In this document: piece by piece, positions 49,927-63,956 of the stretch | Layout: the number at the start of each line of letters is the position of its first letter | Numbering within the stretch: position 1 is the stretch's first letter | Origin: Apus apus | Taxonomy: Eukaryota > Chordata > Aves > Apodiformes > Apodidae | Length of the DNA stretch: 64,000 nt | NCBI RefSeq assembly: GCF_020740795.1 | Contig: NC_067294.1 | Coordinates: forward strand, 3,844,001 to 3,908,000 | Reading direction: 5' to 3' | Position numbers and translations under genes: made by a program | Notes under the pieces: model-generated | Database searches by the model: none | What the model saw: only the letters and a program-made list of their open reading frames with translations | Told to the model about the DNA's origin: nothing

Positions 49927-52900
49927 GGGCCAGCCTCACTTAGCAAAAAAATATCCAGCTGATGCTGCTTTTATCCCAGTACAATTGGCAAGACTCCTAG
50001 ATTGGTGCCTGAGAGAGCATTGGTACTTGGCCTGGGTATGACTGCATGTAAGTGGACCAGGCCATTGAATCATTTGGCATTTCTGACAATTTCATCTCAG
50101 AAGAGCACTGGGTTTTCTGCTTGTCCCTGTTGGGTAGGATGGCTGTTCTGGGAAAGGAATCCTAATGTGCTAGATACATGACTGAAAAGGATCCATGGGC
50201 ATTTTTGAGCACTTTAGAAGTTCTGACTGTATGAAGCACTAGTGTATCTATTACTGAGATTCTAAGGGTAAAAAAACCTGAGGTTAAAACAACATACCAA
50301 CCAACTCAGATTAAAAATGGCTCTGGCAGATTTTTTGTATTAAAATTATTCACATTTAGAGGCAATTATTTCAATCTATTGTCTCAGGTGTAGGATTTTA
50401 ACCCTAAATAAAAAACTGTTTGGGCAAGTTTTACTGTTTATTCTCACTGAAAAATCATTCATATTTTTCCTCAAAAAGGTTTCAGGAATCTCCATGCACA
50501 TTTTATAAAGATGTCATCTCTAGAAAAAAATTACCTTATTCTCCAAAATCTTCTTCTCATCAAAGTTATATTTGGGAGCAAAAAAAGCTGTTTATGTTAC
50601 TGTTATCCTTGCTGTCAAGTGAAGTAGACATATTTTTATGATTCTATGGTACAGTTTTAGTTTCCTCTCAGAAATAACTGGTATTCTGTTTGCTCCTTTA
50701 CTGTACTTGCAGTGAGATAAGCTGTGGGGGAATCCCTTATAACATGTTGCAATTTCCTTTTGAAATAATAGACTGTGATAACCAAGGCCACACTTTCATG
50801 ATTTCTGGAGATACAGATTTTAATGTGCTAATAGAAGTGTCTTTGAGAATGGAAAATGGATGTTTCCTACCTCCATTTTGAAGTGTGGACTAGAGAGAGT
50901 AAAAACAATAAAATGCCTTTTATTTTTTCCTAATGGTGACTAGTTCTCTGATATTTACTTATTTGAGGACCATTTTATATTCAAGACAAGTGTCTCTAAA
51001 AAACAGATGGGATATATTCTACTTCACACAAGGTTAAGTTAGTATTTCTGAAAAGGCTGTTACTAGTATAGATTATCCCTCAGCTCTCAAGGAAGGAAAG
51101 CATTTTAAAGGCTTTCTCATCAAAATGTTTTTAGCAAAGCATACTTAAAAATAAACTGCCTTTCGGAGGACAACACCAGTTGAATCATCCATCTGAGTCA
51201 GGCAAACAGCTGTCATTGTTGGATGTAAAGATGAACTAAAAAGCTGTCATTTGCTTGGAAGTATCTTTATACTTGACTCACTTGTCCAGTGAAGGGTAGC
51301 CTTTCACATGGAAAATTACAATGAAGCCATGTGTTTTGGTAATGACTATAAACTCTGTTGCTGAAAAAGCTTTACAGAAATCTTCCACCTCAGAGCATCT
51401 GACATCCTGAAATATTTCTTTTGCACTTGTGCATAAGGTCAATGAGGCTCCGCACAGACCTCCATGCTGTCCTTCCCTCTGAATGCCTGGCCTGTGCAAA
51501 TACTTTCTCCTCCCCAGCTGTGTGCTGCCTGAAGTCATTCACTGTAGTTTCTGGAGCCACACTATCACCTTGACATCTAACACTTGACCCTCAGATTCAT
51601 GGGGTATTTGTCGTTGCTGTTCTCCATCTCTTTTCTTATGATCTAATGCTTTTTTCCTTATTAATTCCTAATTAACAAGGCAAGGTTTCTTTCTGAGATG
51701 TAGTGCTTTCTAAACTTTGTTGATATGCTTTTGAATTCCTTTCTTCTGTTGGAATGGGCTCATATACCTTTCTAGTCACCTGGAGACAACTCGGTAACAT
51801 ATGACAGCATGTGACACTGACTTCTGACAGTTCCTGGTGGTCCTATAGGTGTTCCTACTCTTTGGGAAGTGAGCTGTGTGATCTGGCAGAGCTGGAGGTT
51901 CAGAATAGACTACGGCATCACTTCTGCTGTCACTCTCCTGTGTCACTTCTGGGTAGTTGTCTGAACCACTGCTTTCATTCCTCCCTTCTATTCCTCTTTC
52001 TCCTATGTGTACAATAGCTGACCCTAAGCTCATTTCTGTGGTTACTTTTTGGTGCTCTTTTAAATTTTTTTTGTTCAGGTTTTTTTTTTTGTTGTTAGTT
52101 GTTTTTTTGGTGGCTGGTTGGTTGCAGTATTTTTCCCCTTCTCTGAGCTGCAATTATTAGTTCCTTGTGTTGTATCATTTTTATGGGTGAAATCTCCTGG
52201 TATGTTAGGATTGGGTATATCCATGAATATGTGGTGCTAAACAAATGTTTTAAGATAACATTTGTCCATAAAAACTTGGAGTTCTAAGTTAGTGGTACAT
52301 AGATACCAGAGTAATAAAGAGTTTGAGTTCCTAAGAAAGTGGTGTGTAGCTACAGCACAATCTTTCCAGCAAGCTTAAAGCCTAGCTAAAGACATCTATT
52401 TTTCTGTTAGACAGGAGATCATTAATAAGTGTAATTTTTTCTGCCCTGAAAATAAATTGAACAAAGTCTCTTGGATTGCTGCACAAAGGAAAGACACCAA
52501 CCCAAAGCGCCTATATTCACTTAATGTAAAAAGTGAAGATTTTGTATAAAGCATGCTTGAAAGCCAAGGTTAACACGTTGTACTGAGTATCCAGCATTTC
52601 ATAGGTGCTACAAATAGTAATTTAGTTTGTTACTCTGTCTCTGGAAAATAGTAGCCATAACATTATTATGTAAAATACCATGGAATTAAAAAGTCCTTTT
52701 GATTAAGTCAATATTACATTAAGTAATTTCTGTAGTCACAAGTACTACTTGGACAGCATTAGGTATGTTAGGTTTCAACACCATGCCTGAAGCTTCAAAC
52801 AAATTGCTGTTTATAAGGAAGTTGTGAAGTGCTCACCCTGATAAGTCTTAGTAATGTTCAGATTGAAGATATTGTTTCAGCATATTTCAGAAATTCATAA

Positions 52901-55524
52901 TAACCCCCCAGGTTCTCTTATCTTCCTGTAAAACCATAGTTTCTACTTATCTGGTCACTCGCCTGTCAAAACAGTTTCCATGTGGGACATGTCAGTGCCT
53001 CTTTATGTCCCACTCTGTTTTTTCTGAAAGAAAATCTGCTAAAGTTTTTTGTATCCTTCCACTTCAGCTGTATACACATCCTGTAACCACAGGAATAGAA
53101 GTCTGTGGTTTCTCCTTTCTCCTCAAGGGAGTTCTGCTTGTCCAACAATTTTACCATGTGCCTATTTTTAAATTTATGTTTAGACCCAATGCAACCAAGA
53201 GACTTTTCATAGATCCCAGTAAGCTGCTCAAGCAATTGGGCTCCTCATACTTTGAAGTAAAAGAAATATAAGCTTTCTCTTTTCTACTAGTTTAATCAGC
53301 CAACTGAGTACAAGTTATTTTTCTATTCAGTTGCCTTCTGATAATTTTTCTTATGAGCCTTATCTTGTGTATGATAAAATAAGATACAGCAACCGGAGTT
53401 TTATAACCAGCTTACTTGCAGCAGTCTTTTCAAATCCATCTCTACTTCTCTGTATTTCCTTCTCCATAGTGCTGTTTCCAATGGGAGTAAATATGAAAAC
53501 TATTAATTATTAGTTTTGGTAATTGTAACAAAATAAAAATAACTTTTGTTAAATATGTAGATAGAATTTTTATAGCTTCCACATCTGCAAATGTTGAAGT
53601 AGGCGTTCAGCTTTGCAAGAGTTATAATCAAGAACCCCATTGGCTGGCATGCATGCTCCAAATTAGGGTCTTCCATAGCATTTTAGTTGTTCAGTGATGC
53701 ATTTAGTGGTGATCAGCTAGTGGTTGAGATTTGAGCCCCAGTACATAGTTGCATGGTTGCAGATTTCAAAATCTGTTTGTTTTCACTGGAAGGCTATTTA
53801 TTTTGCAAAAGTAATTTAGTGATTCAGTTCTTATAAGATTACTTTGATTATAAAAAATCAGAAATTTTGTGCTTATTGTAGTGACTGTACTTTGATGCCA
53901 TAAGGTCATACATACATTACCAAGGATGTAGGTATGTTTGAATCCTACAAAACGTGATTTGGGAAAAATCTTCTAGTGACTAAGATTTCATAAAATTCCA
54001 AAAGCTTTACCTCTCTTTGAAGTGCAGCTCTCTGCAGGGTAAAATGTAGCAGCTGGTCTTAAATGCAAAAGTTAACCCAGCCTGACTATGCAAGGGTCAG
54101 TATCTGACAAAATCACAGTGTGAGGCTGTGGGGGTGCAGGCAGACCTGAAAATTAGCTGTATAAACTACTGACAATTCTAAATAAACAACTAAGTGTTGT
54201 AGGACATACAGAATGTGCCATTTTCTATTTTACTCCATGGAACAAAAAATGTATTTTTTTTCTGTGAGACTAGGTGTATTTTAAAGCTTAACTTTTATCG
54301 AAGCTGAGCTTGCCTTCTGTTTTAGTGGGCTTGATACTTCTCTATGAACCTACTTCCATGGTTTTTATTGTAGACCCATTTCAAAATGACAAAGTGATGG
54401 TATTTTCTTTCTCTGTTTCAGCATTGTTAAACTCTGAGTGCTGGCAGGACTGACATATTAGTCACTGGGAGAGATTTGCCATTATTTTCAAGAAGCCTGG
54501 TGATATTTTGGTGCTCTGAAGCTTTCACTTTAAACATAACTAAATTAACCTTAATGGTCGAACATGATTGAACGGTTCTGTACCTGATGTGCAGCTCTCT
54601 TCCCTTTGCTGATCAAAATAAAATCAAATGCTCATTCCTCAACTTGAAACTCTCCCAATGTTTTCCAATTTTTAGCCACTTCTAGCTGTTATTTGTAATT
54701 TTCAAGTGTCTGTTGTTTGGGGTTGAAATTGTGGTCCCAGTGAAGTCAGTCAAATTTACTTTTAGTGGGGTCATGTTTTCCCAGTGAAAGCATTAAACCT
54801 CATACATTAATTTAAAGCTTCTTCCCTTCCAAAGACAAGAAAATAATACTATCAAAATAAACCTATTTTTCTTCAACATGACTGTATTTTGCTATATGTC
54901 AGCAGCCTTAAGTAAAAAATTAGAGATGTGGGCACAAAAATATCATTTCAAGTCAGAACCTAGGAAAACTATTGCAAGTGGCCTTTAGAAATTGTTCAGT
55001 AGTAGAACTCAGATTTAGCACGTGCCTTGCAGCTGTGACTGCTGCCTTACCCTTGAGCTGTTACTGGTGGTTCTTAGTTGCCTGCCATGGTCAAATCATT
55101 ATCAAGTGACAGATGTTTCTCAGTTGCAGATGTTGGTTATTGTATTGTTTTTTCTTTCATCCGTTTGGAACAAAAGCTAAAAAAATAGATTTTAGCGAAG
55201 GGTCAATTTGAAGCTGTCAGCTGATAAAATAAGCTGCTTTATTTTTGTGTGTTTTGTTGTTTTTCATGTCATGGCTCTAAATAGATATGAAGATCAATAC
55301 TCCCCTTCCCTTCAAATATAACCTATCAGAAAAAGTCAGATTACTTTCTCATCTAGAGTTGCTGTTTCTCCTTTATTAACAGCAGTTATCACTGTAGTGA
55401 CTAGTTCTTGGATTCTTTTCTGCACCTTAATAGAGGAGTCCCTAAGCATGTACTCATCTATGTCATTTCCAATACTCTTAAAGTATAAACTAAAAATTGA
55501 TGGAAATAACAACTTCTAAATACA

Positions 55525-55563
55525 AGAAAATAAAAAAATAAAGGGGGGGGGGGAGGCAGGGAG
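55525..55563. repeat. A-rich tract with a run of 11 G
   Basis: AAGAAAATAAAAAAATAAA is followed by eleven G (55543-55553) and then GAGG-type sequence. A length-unstable simple sequence. Confidence 0.93.
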
Positions 55564-56261
55564 GACCCCAAACCCTTAACTATCTTGAGGTTTTTCATTG
55601 TTTATAATGTGTACTAACTGTATAAGGGGGCCAGGGAGAAGGCTGTTACCTTGATTGTGATTTAGTAGTTTTAATCTGCTTAAATTTGCAACTGTAAACT
55701 AAGGTAGTTCTGGTATTTCTACTTAGTCTGTTTTTTTCTGTTACTGTATTTCAGAGGAATTTTGGATACAAGCAGTCTTCTCTAATTGATTTTATTCCCT
55801 ATGACATTGCATTTGACATGGCAATTTTTACTGTTAGCATTTCATGTGACAACTCATCTAAAGTGCCCCAAATATAGTACTTTGTACTGCTTCAGTTTGC
55901 ATGCCAACTGGATGAGAATATTAAAGCCAGAGTTCGAATTGGTATTCTTCATAGTGAGCTCCCAAGTTTTCCTTTGAAGAGGTTGCTATGGCAAAATTGA
56001 AGCTTTTCATCCAGGTTTCCTTAAGTTGTGTTATACTTGGATGTATACAGTAGAAGTGTATTCTGCTACTCTTCCTAGAAATAAAACTATGTACTTTCAG
56101 GTATATATGGTGTATTCCTCAAGCATAAATTTGTAATGGCAACAATTCATAAAAGTGATTATTCTCATGAAATTTTCTTGTGAGAAATGTGCAAGTATAC
56201 TCAGTTATGTTGTTACTGTCTTGGAGATAAGACTGAAAAATAACAGTAGAAATGTGTCTGT

Positions 56262-56297
56262 GTTTTTTTGTTTGTTTGTTTTGTTTGTTTGTTTTTT
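56262..56297. repeat. (TTTG)n microsatellite
   Basis: Consecutive GTTT units with one TTTTG interruption. Confidence 0.95.
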
Positions 56298-58636
56298 CTT
56301 ACCTGGATCTGCCCCTATGGGTTATATAATACTTGCTCTAGTTTGAATTCCTGTTTCATAGTAGTATTGCTACCTAATAATTTATGAAAGGAGATTTCTA
56401 TTTTCCAATCAAGTCTGAAGCGTTGACATTAATGAGTGATGCCACAGTGTTTTGAAATGCCTCATTGTTTTGTTTTATCATTTTGTTCCTCCCTCTACAT
56501 ATAATTACTTTTTGATTTAAGGTAGCTACTGATTTGTTATACACTTGTCCTTGGTCATTTTACTGTGTGGTTTCTTGGTGTACGTAGATAATCATTAAAC
56601 ATCAGATAAGAGGGCACGACTGACACTTCCCCTTATACAGTGCCATGCTGTCAGTTAACAGGAAACATTTTCTGCATTTGAAAGGATCCTCCTATGGGTT
56701 ATCTTTTGTCATGGAGAACATTTTGTGGTATTTGTTGATGTGTTGATGTGTTATCCTGGATGATACTGGAAATAACATTTTGTCAGATATTATTAATTAT
56801 GTGCCAACACTCACTTTTCTATCAAACGTAGCTACTTAACTGTCCATGGCTTGAGTAGAGAGTTAAAATTAGGCATTTTATTATGAAGGACTTTTTTTTT
56901 TTTTAGCTAGCTTTCTGTGGTGCCTCTAAGAGATGCCAAATAATTTTTGTGTGTTTGGAGAAGTTAGTAAGAAAATCAGGGCTATTGTCATCTACAGTTC
57001 TCATTTTAATCTGGCACATGTTATTTCCTTGTCGTGACTTGTAGTGTTCCTGTGGTGTGAGGCAATACAGAGGTCTGTGTACTGTCACAGCCAGTTTAGG
57101 TACTGCACACTGAAAGAACCCCATGATCCAGTAACTCAGTCAGTCCAGAGTTCTGCAGCTAAATTCAGCAGTTGGAGTGGCTTGTGGAATGTGTTCTCTC
57201 ACACAATCTAGAAACATGTACATGTCTTGTGTACTGCATGGTTCACACCCAAAGGGGAAATCCACTTCAGATGAGAATGCCTTTGATGCAAATTGTTAAG
57301 TCCTTGTGGTAGTCACTGAGCATCCTGCAACAAGAAATAGAACATATGCAATAAAATTCAGCTCTTTACTGTCTACAGCCTAATGAATTTAACTTTGATT
57401 CTACAGCAAATGCTAGAGACACTTGGTGCAAAAGCATGCAGACTCATCCGTCTCACATTTTCTGATGCTCAGAAGTCTTAACATAGTTCTGGTTGAAGTG
57501 CTAAATATTTTCAGGTTTTGCAGTACGGAGTAGCCTGTCCCAAACAATTGATCTTGGATCACATTTTAGCAAAATATCTTAAAATGTGATATGTTTAAGC
57601 AAAACGTAATAGAATCGTAGCAATAAAACCGCTCTATGCATTTATGGTATTTTTTTCCTCTATTGCCATGCAACTAGAAAGACCTACAAGTTGCTTAATT
57701 AGAGCCAGCTTTTTATGAAAGGAACAGCAATGAATGAAGCAGAAGCAAGATCCAAGTATTGCTTAGTGCAAGTTGCAGGATAAAGGCTGAAAAAATGTCC
57801 TTTATAGGTCCTTGATTCCACAGAGGCTAATCTGTGCAAGCTCAGCAAGGACTTGATTTCTGTACCCTCTGTTTCTTCTAGTCCAGCAGAATATTGCATC
57901 ACTCTGGAGACATGTGGTATGGAAGGAGAATCTAATGATATCCCTTTTTGAATATGTGTCTTGCTGAAGCATCTGGAGTGGCAAAAGAATTTATCTGAGA
58001 CCTGAGCGTGAGCAACAAACTTCTGTCTAGATAAAAATCTCAAGGTTTGTAGTGTGTTCACTTGAGAGGCACCAAAAAATAAATCAACCAGTTAATATAA
58101 ATATAACATAAACATAAGCAGTTAATGTAAATAAAAATACTGTCTAGGAATCATTACAGGGATCCAAACTGGTACCAAAAGACTGTTTGTGGTAAAAAAT
58201 TATGGCAGAAAATACATGCATCAGAAATACAAATGCATAGCATAATAATAAGCAACGTTCCAGGTAATTTGAAACAACCTATAGCTGAAGAGAAACGTAA
58301 CTGATTGCTATTGCAGCAAGAGCTTTGCAAGTTTATGGAACTCCAAGACAGCAATAAAGCTGTAATAACTTTTTTCATCAGACACAGATTGGCAAGACAC
58401 AACTCTGAGCCCAAGGGTTCAATAAATGAAACTACAAGGACCTACAAAGTTTATTCCATTTTGAAAGAATTTTGTGGCAGCATTTTAAACATGCCAGCAA
58501 GAGTAAGAGAGTGAATATTCAGTTTTCATTCAACCCTGAGTGCTCTGATGGAGTTTGGGAATGTTTAGGCAATGACCCCCATTATTCAAGGGCTAAAACT
58601 GAGCCATCATCACAAACCCTTTTCACATTTCTTTCT

Positions 58637-58762
58637 TGTTTGGTTTCGGGATTTGTTTGGTTGGTTGGTTTGGTTTGTGTTTTGGTAGGTTTTTCTGTTT
58701 GGTTGGTTTTGTAGGTTTGTTTTCAGTATGGGTTTTTTAGTTGTTTTTCCATTTGGTTTTTT
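58637..58762. repeat. G/T-rich low-complexity region
   Basis: About 125 bp built almost entirely of TTGG, TTTGG and GTTTT blocks on the + strand. Strong strand asymmetry (G+T) and no unit of fixed length. Confidence 0.9.
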
Positions 58763-61031
58763 GAGCCCTCTGTTTTGGATGTGTTTGGGCTGAGAGAGGT
58801 GACAAGGACATCACATGGAACTGTATTTATTTTTGGTAAGTGGTGTTGACTAACACTGGTTGTATCTAATGGAAGACAGTTCATTTGCATCTACTGGAGA
58901 GCATGTAAAGTGCAAATATTTGGAAGATTATAGGAGCTCTAGTTTGAAGACTTAACACAGAGTATTGTTTCTGCCTCGGTCCGTCCTCAGAAAACTCTGA
59001 TGGACTGTGAGGTCCTTGGAAAGTGATTCTGGGAAATCTAGTAGGTTATTTTCCTCTACCATGCTTTTCAGGGAAACCACGTAATTTTTGGAAAACTACC
59101 AAGAATGCAGCAGCTATACCCTTTCACTTCTGGCAAAAATCTGTTTCATCACAGACTGATGATCTTGCAAAGTCTCTATGAATTTATGTTAATTAATTAC
59201 AATTGTAGATAGTGGGGAAAATTATGTATTTGGGAAGCTCAAAAGGCAGAGGAAGTCACAGAGGAATCTATGGACGTCTCTAAAACCTGTGGCCCTGCTT
59301 GTACTGGATCATTTGAGAAAATAAAGAACATGGAGGGGAAGGGCAGGAGGAAGGGGAATTGATAGTGTTCCTACAGAGGTATTCTGGGGCCAAGAAAAAT
59401 ATCCCATTTTTCATTCTGATAGATTTAAGGACATTAAATCAAGGTGAAAATATTTTCTTGATTTGCAGTGTATTTTCACAATGTAACATGTTAAAATAAA
59501 GGTTGATTCTCATTTTATTTAGAGGTCATTATGAATTCCTTTTAAAACAATGCATGGATCAGCAAATTCCCACTTTGTAGTTTACCATCTGTAAATCTTA
59601 CTGGATCTATTTAATTAGGCTTCAGTGCAGCATCTGTAGCACTGGTAAATTCAAATAATTAAGCTTCATGTTTTCTTGTGTATTATAAATGTCACAAAAC
59701 TATCTGCTGGAAAGCAGATAATTCCTTTTTGTAATTGGAATTTTACCATGAATTGTTTCCTCATTTATAGCAATTAGAACTTTAAAAATACTTTTATATA
59801 ATTGAGTTCAATTTTAATTACTTTTTGCTATAGGTTCACATTTTTCATATATTTTTTTCTGATGTATCTTGTTTTCTTTCTTCTGTTAAATTATGTTTTC
59901 CCTAAAAACTTTTACACTGCTTTATTAACATAACTGGAAAAACTAGTCTGGGAGAGGAATAAATAGAGAAACCAAACTAATGTGACCATATGTAAGCTGT
60001 GTTGGACTAATCCCAAAGCATTACTTATTTGTCCCAAGACTCAAGTTTCTAAACATATTTTCCTATATTACAATCTCTTATTTTGTTTAAAAAATGTTTT
60101 ATTTAAAAAAAAAGAAAATCCAGACAGCAACATAGGCAATACCTGGAAGGGTGATTCCTGCATTTTATATCCCTGGTTCAAGGGTTGTTTCTGTTGCAGG
60201 TTGTTTTCAGTAGTTATATACAAATTCCTTTGAGAAGAGGTTCAGATGTGATCTTTGGGGGTTTCACTGAACAGCAGTTTCTGCCTAGGACATCTGAGCC
60301 CTAGTGCCTGTCAAATGGACAGTTTACATGGTATATTCTGGGCAGATCTGAAGTCACTCTGGCTTTGTTTCAGATCAGCTCAAAGCTGTGAGGTGTAGGT
60401 GATCCCTGCTCTGAGAAGTCAGCTTTATCAGCTTGCTTCTGTCACTGCACTAATACACTTGCCTGGCTTCTTGTCAGCTCCTGGCGCTCATGTCTGCCTG
60501 GAACACGTTGTTTGTTATATCCATCCAAGGCCAACAGCCCAACAGTGCTGCTATCACTGCCCCAGGGGAACCCAGCACTGAGCAAGGGCCTTCAGAGAGC
60601 AATTTAGCACTGTTAATTAGTACACTATTTATTATACTTTCAAAGTTCTGTATGATGATAAGGTTAATTGTTATTATGTGAGGCAGAAAGAAAGATGTGA
60701 GCATCTTACAGACATGGGTCCTTGCAGGACTCCTGTGGTCATTTTGTTAAATAAAGAGTCCTGTTACACAGTGGGTTGGATTAGAATTTGGATACTGCAT
60801 TCCATACTGGGTTAGCATTGAATACGACAATAAGGGCTGCTGTTAAGCAGACCTTACCTGGTCTTTGGTACCCGAATGTGAAGGAGAAATGTAGCTTAAC
60901 ATCAGTCTTGTATGTTTTAGCAAATATCTGAAGATAATTGGTCCTTGTTACAAGCTCTTGAGGGCAGATCAGCTCATCTAGAGTTCATTTTTTTTCTTCA
61001 ACATTTTGGGGAATAGTTGAAAATGTAAGTA

Positions 61032-61680
61032 ATCATAGAATCATAGAATCCTAGGGGTTGGAAGGGACCTCGAAAGATCATCTAGTCCAACCCCCCCGCC
61101 AGAGCAGGGTCACCTAGAGTACATCACACAGGAAGGCGTCCAGGCGGGTTTTGAATGTCTCCAGCGAAGGAGACTCCACAACCTCTCTGGGCAGCCTGTT
61201 CCAGTGCTCTGTCACTCTTACAGTAAAAAAATTTTTCCTGATATTCATCTTAAACCTCCTATGCTCCAACTTGTATCCATTACTCCTTGTCCTATCACTG
61301 GTCTTCACTGAAAAAAGCTTAACTCCATCGCCTTGACACTCACCCTTTACATATTTGTAAACATTGATGAGGTCCCCCCTCAGTCTCCTTTTCTCCAAAC
61401 TAAAGAGACCCAGCTCCCTCAGCCTTTCCTCATAAGGGAGATGTTCCACTCCCTTAATCATCCTTGTGGCTCTGCGCTGGACTCTTTCAAGCACTTCCCT
61501 GTCCTTCTTGAACTGAGGGGCCCAGAACTGGACACAATATTCCAGATGTGGCCTCACCAATGCAGAATAGAGGGGGAGGAGAACCTCTCTTGACCTACTA
61601 ACCACACCCTTTCTAATACACCCCAGGATGCCATTGGCCTTCTTAGCCACAAGGGCACACTGCTGACTCATGGTCATAAA
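61032..61680 (-). mobile_element. CR1 LINE 3' fragment, minus strand, well preserved
   Basis: Left end shows the element's 3' terminus in reverse: two copies of ATCATAGA-type octamer (61032-61050), then GGTTGGAAGGGACCT and ATCATCTAGTCCAACC, all standard CR1 3' UTR. The rest is the uninterrupted ORF2 C-terminal part. The right edge, where homology stops (about 61677), is the 5' truncation. Short AAATGTA repeats occur in both flanks but do not form a convincing target-site duplication. The preservation suggests a younger insertion than the other two copies. Confidence 0.93.
61114..61677 (-). pseudogene. CR1 ORF2 C-terminal remnant (187 codons, open)
   Basis: An uninterrupted 187-codon frame that is the tail of the CR1 ORF2 protein, downstream of the reverse transcriptase catalytic core. 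Recognisable family strings are [15 protein letters not shown] (about residues 41-55), [13 protein letters not shown] (63-75), [16 protein letters not shown] (87-102), [20 protein letters not shown] (160-179) and a terminal DAFLCDVL. The endonuclease and the reverse transcriptase active site are absent because of 5' truncation, so it cannot move by itself. The first Met is simply internal to the original ORF2. It lies in the SPOCK1 intron in antisense orientation. No role for the host is implied. Confidence 0.88.
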
Positions 61681-63445
61681 TATGTACTAAAATGTACATA
61701 AAATGTACTATAAATGCTCTAAAGCTAGAAGGCAAACAAACCCCTTCCACGTAAAATCCACTTACCTTTTGAAATCCCTTGGCTGGTATTTTCGTCTCCA
61801 AATTTCTGACTTCCTGACACCATAAGTGTTTAAATTCACATCATTGAAAATAACACTTATTAAAACACAGAAGTCTGTGGAAGATACCAGTTGACGATGT
61901 AATTTAATTGGTCAAACACTGATATATGAGACTAAGGATTATTTTAATTCAAGGCTGATCTTTTACATAGAACTGCCTCTTGACATTTAAAAACTGGAAC
62001 CAGATTTTAATTTTCACTGTGCTGTGCTGTGCCCCTGCCCTTTACCAAATGAGTCAGTAGAAAATCGGGCACTCTGATTTATTCCTGGATAGGACCACAA
62101 AACTTTCTCACTGTTCCTGTGATGTAAAGATGTCTTAATATGTCAACAGAAGTGAAAATGTACTCAACACCCCCAATGAAGTTGGAGTAAAAGCAGACCG
62201 CTCCTCTTAGACCTCATGCTTTCTCTGCAGACACAAAGTATGTTTCCACTTCAGGAATCTGAAGCAGAGTGATGATGTAGCTTTTGGTTTTGACACTTGG
62301 CTGGGTGAAGGACAGTGCCAAGAATAGAATTCAGGTCTCTGCAGTGTGATCCTGTTCTAGCTGCTCTGCCTGTTTTTTTCAGCCTGCTACTGGTAGAGGC
62401 TTTGCTGACCCAGCTGCAAGCAAATCTGAGGACAGCTAAATTTTACTTGACTTATGTATGTTCCTCATGCAACTGTAATTACTTATTTTTTTTCTTTCAG
62501 TTATTGAAAGTCACTGCACTCAAATCTTACTGTTTATGTGATAATTCTGTTGAGCGATGGAAGATTTGCAGTGATGCCTGTGGGAAATGTTGTGTTTATT
62601 GAGCATTTATTACAAATGCTGTAATGGACAATTAAGCAGCATAGGGAGCCTGCCAAGTCAGTATTACAAAAGGAATTAGAACAACTCGAGAAACCCTGTA
62701 GATATGGAAATAGTGATACTGACCAGCTCTTCAGAACTGCCACTAAACCACACAGGAGCCAATTGTAGTGGCTGTTGGGGGAGACTGTGAGTGGATGAAT
62801 GGCCAACACTCCTATGACACTGGTACCTTGGCAAGGCACTGCTTAAAACATAGAAAGATGGGGTTGTGACTTGTAAGCAAACCAAGATGTGGAGGGATCA
62901 GAAAAAATAACGTGGTCTATAGCTTTGATTTCTAGGGCAGGCTGTTGAATTAAAAGGTCAAGACAGAAAAAAGGTTCAGTTTTATAAATGACAGTATTAC
63001 TGGCTAGCTGCTTATTGTGTAGGCAACACATAAATCTCACACCATGGTGAACATTAGCACAGTCGTCCCTTTGTATTTCTTTTGTAACACTACTGTCTTT
63101 TCAAGTGATTAATGAATTAAGCATTACTCTATTATTACTACAGGAAATTGAGTGGAACTGTGTTTGATTCATAGTTTTCCATTTATACAAGTTATCAGTT
63201 TCCAGACCATGTCTAAACTAGTGATTATTTGTCTTTCAAGGGGTCAGATAGTTCTGTGTTTATTTTAAATATGTTGCATGTGACTTAGATGATTAGCTGA
63301 CAAAGGCTGGATTATTGGGAACACAGTGAAAGATTTTGTATACCTGTTGAACAGTAGCTTGTGTTGGAAATAAAATATTATGGTTTTGGATAGTTCTTAA
63401 AAATGTGATTTTCCTCTTGTTGCATTTACTTAATGATTTACAGAT

Positions 63446-63474
63446 TATTATTATTATTTTATTTTTTTTTTAGT
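63446..63474. repeat. (TTA)n and T-rich simple sequence
   Basis: ATTATTATTATT is followed by a T run. Confidence 0.9.
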
Positions 63475-63937
63475 ATTCTCTGTATTCACTATACTGAATA
63501 CAGTATAGAACTGTATTCACCCAGTTCTATAGACGCCAGTCTACAGGAGTTCAAATATTCTCAGCTTAATTAGCTATTGTTGTTTTCAAGCCAATGTAAC
63601 TTCACTGAAATAATGAAATAGAATCACAAATCATAACACTGGAATACTGTCATGATGAATCAGGTTTGGCTCTTAGGCAAAAATCTGCTGATATAACTCC
63701 AATAATCCTGCATCTGCAGAATTAAGTAAACCAGATATTTTCCAAATTCTGTGAGAACACAAACTGTGTTTCCCTGAAATTGTGACATGCTTTTGATTGT
63801 TGTATATTTCTGATTTTTCTGAAACCACATAGATTTTTCATGACTAATACGGATTTTCTGCTAGCATAGAAAAGGGGCATAATCAAAATTAATGTATATA
63901 TCACTTAGCAAGGAGCATCAAGTGGTAGTGTGAAAAT

Positions 63938-63956
63938 CTATGCTTTGAAAGCATAG
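63938..63956. repeat. short perfect palindrome
   Basis: CTATGCTTT, a central G, and AAAGCATAG. Nine-base arms with a one-base centre. Confidence 0.9.

Larger units (their letters stand above)
49923..61031. other. intronic sequence with simple repeats only
   Basis: AT-rich intron with T/G-rich tracts at about 52070-52112, 56262-56297 and 58637-58762, a G11 run at 55543-55553 and a diverged tandem duplication at 52275-52355. No exon of SPOCK1 or other gene recognised. Confidence 0.7.

Noticed and set aside
61151..61593. + strand open frames over the distal CR1
   Set aside because: Antisense shadows of the CR1 ORF2 remnant.
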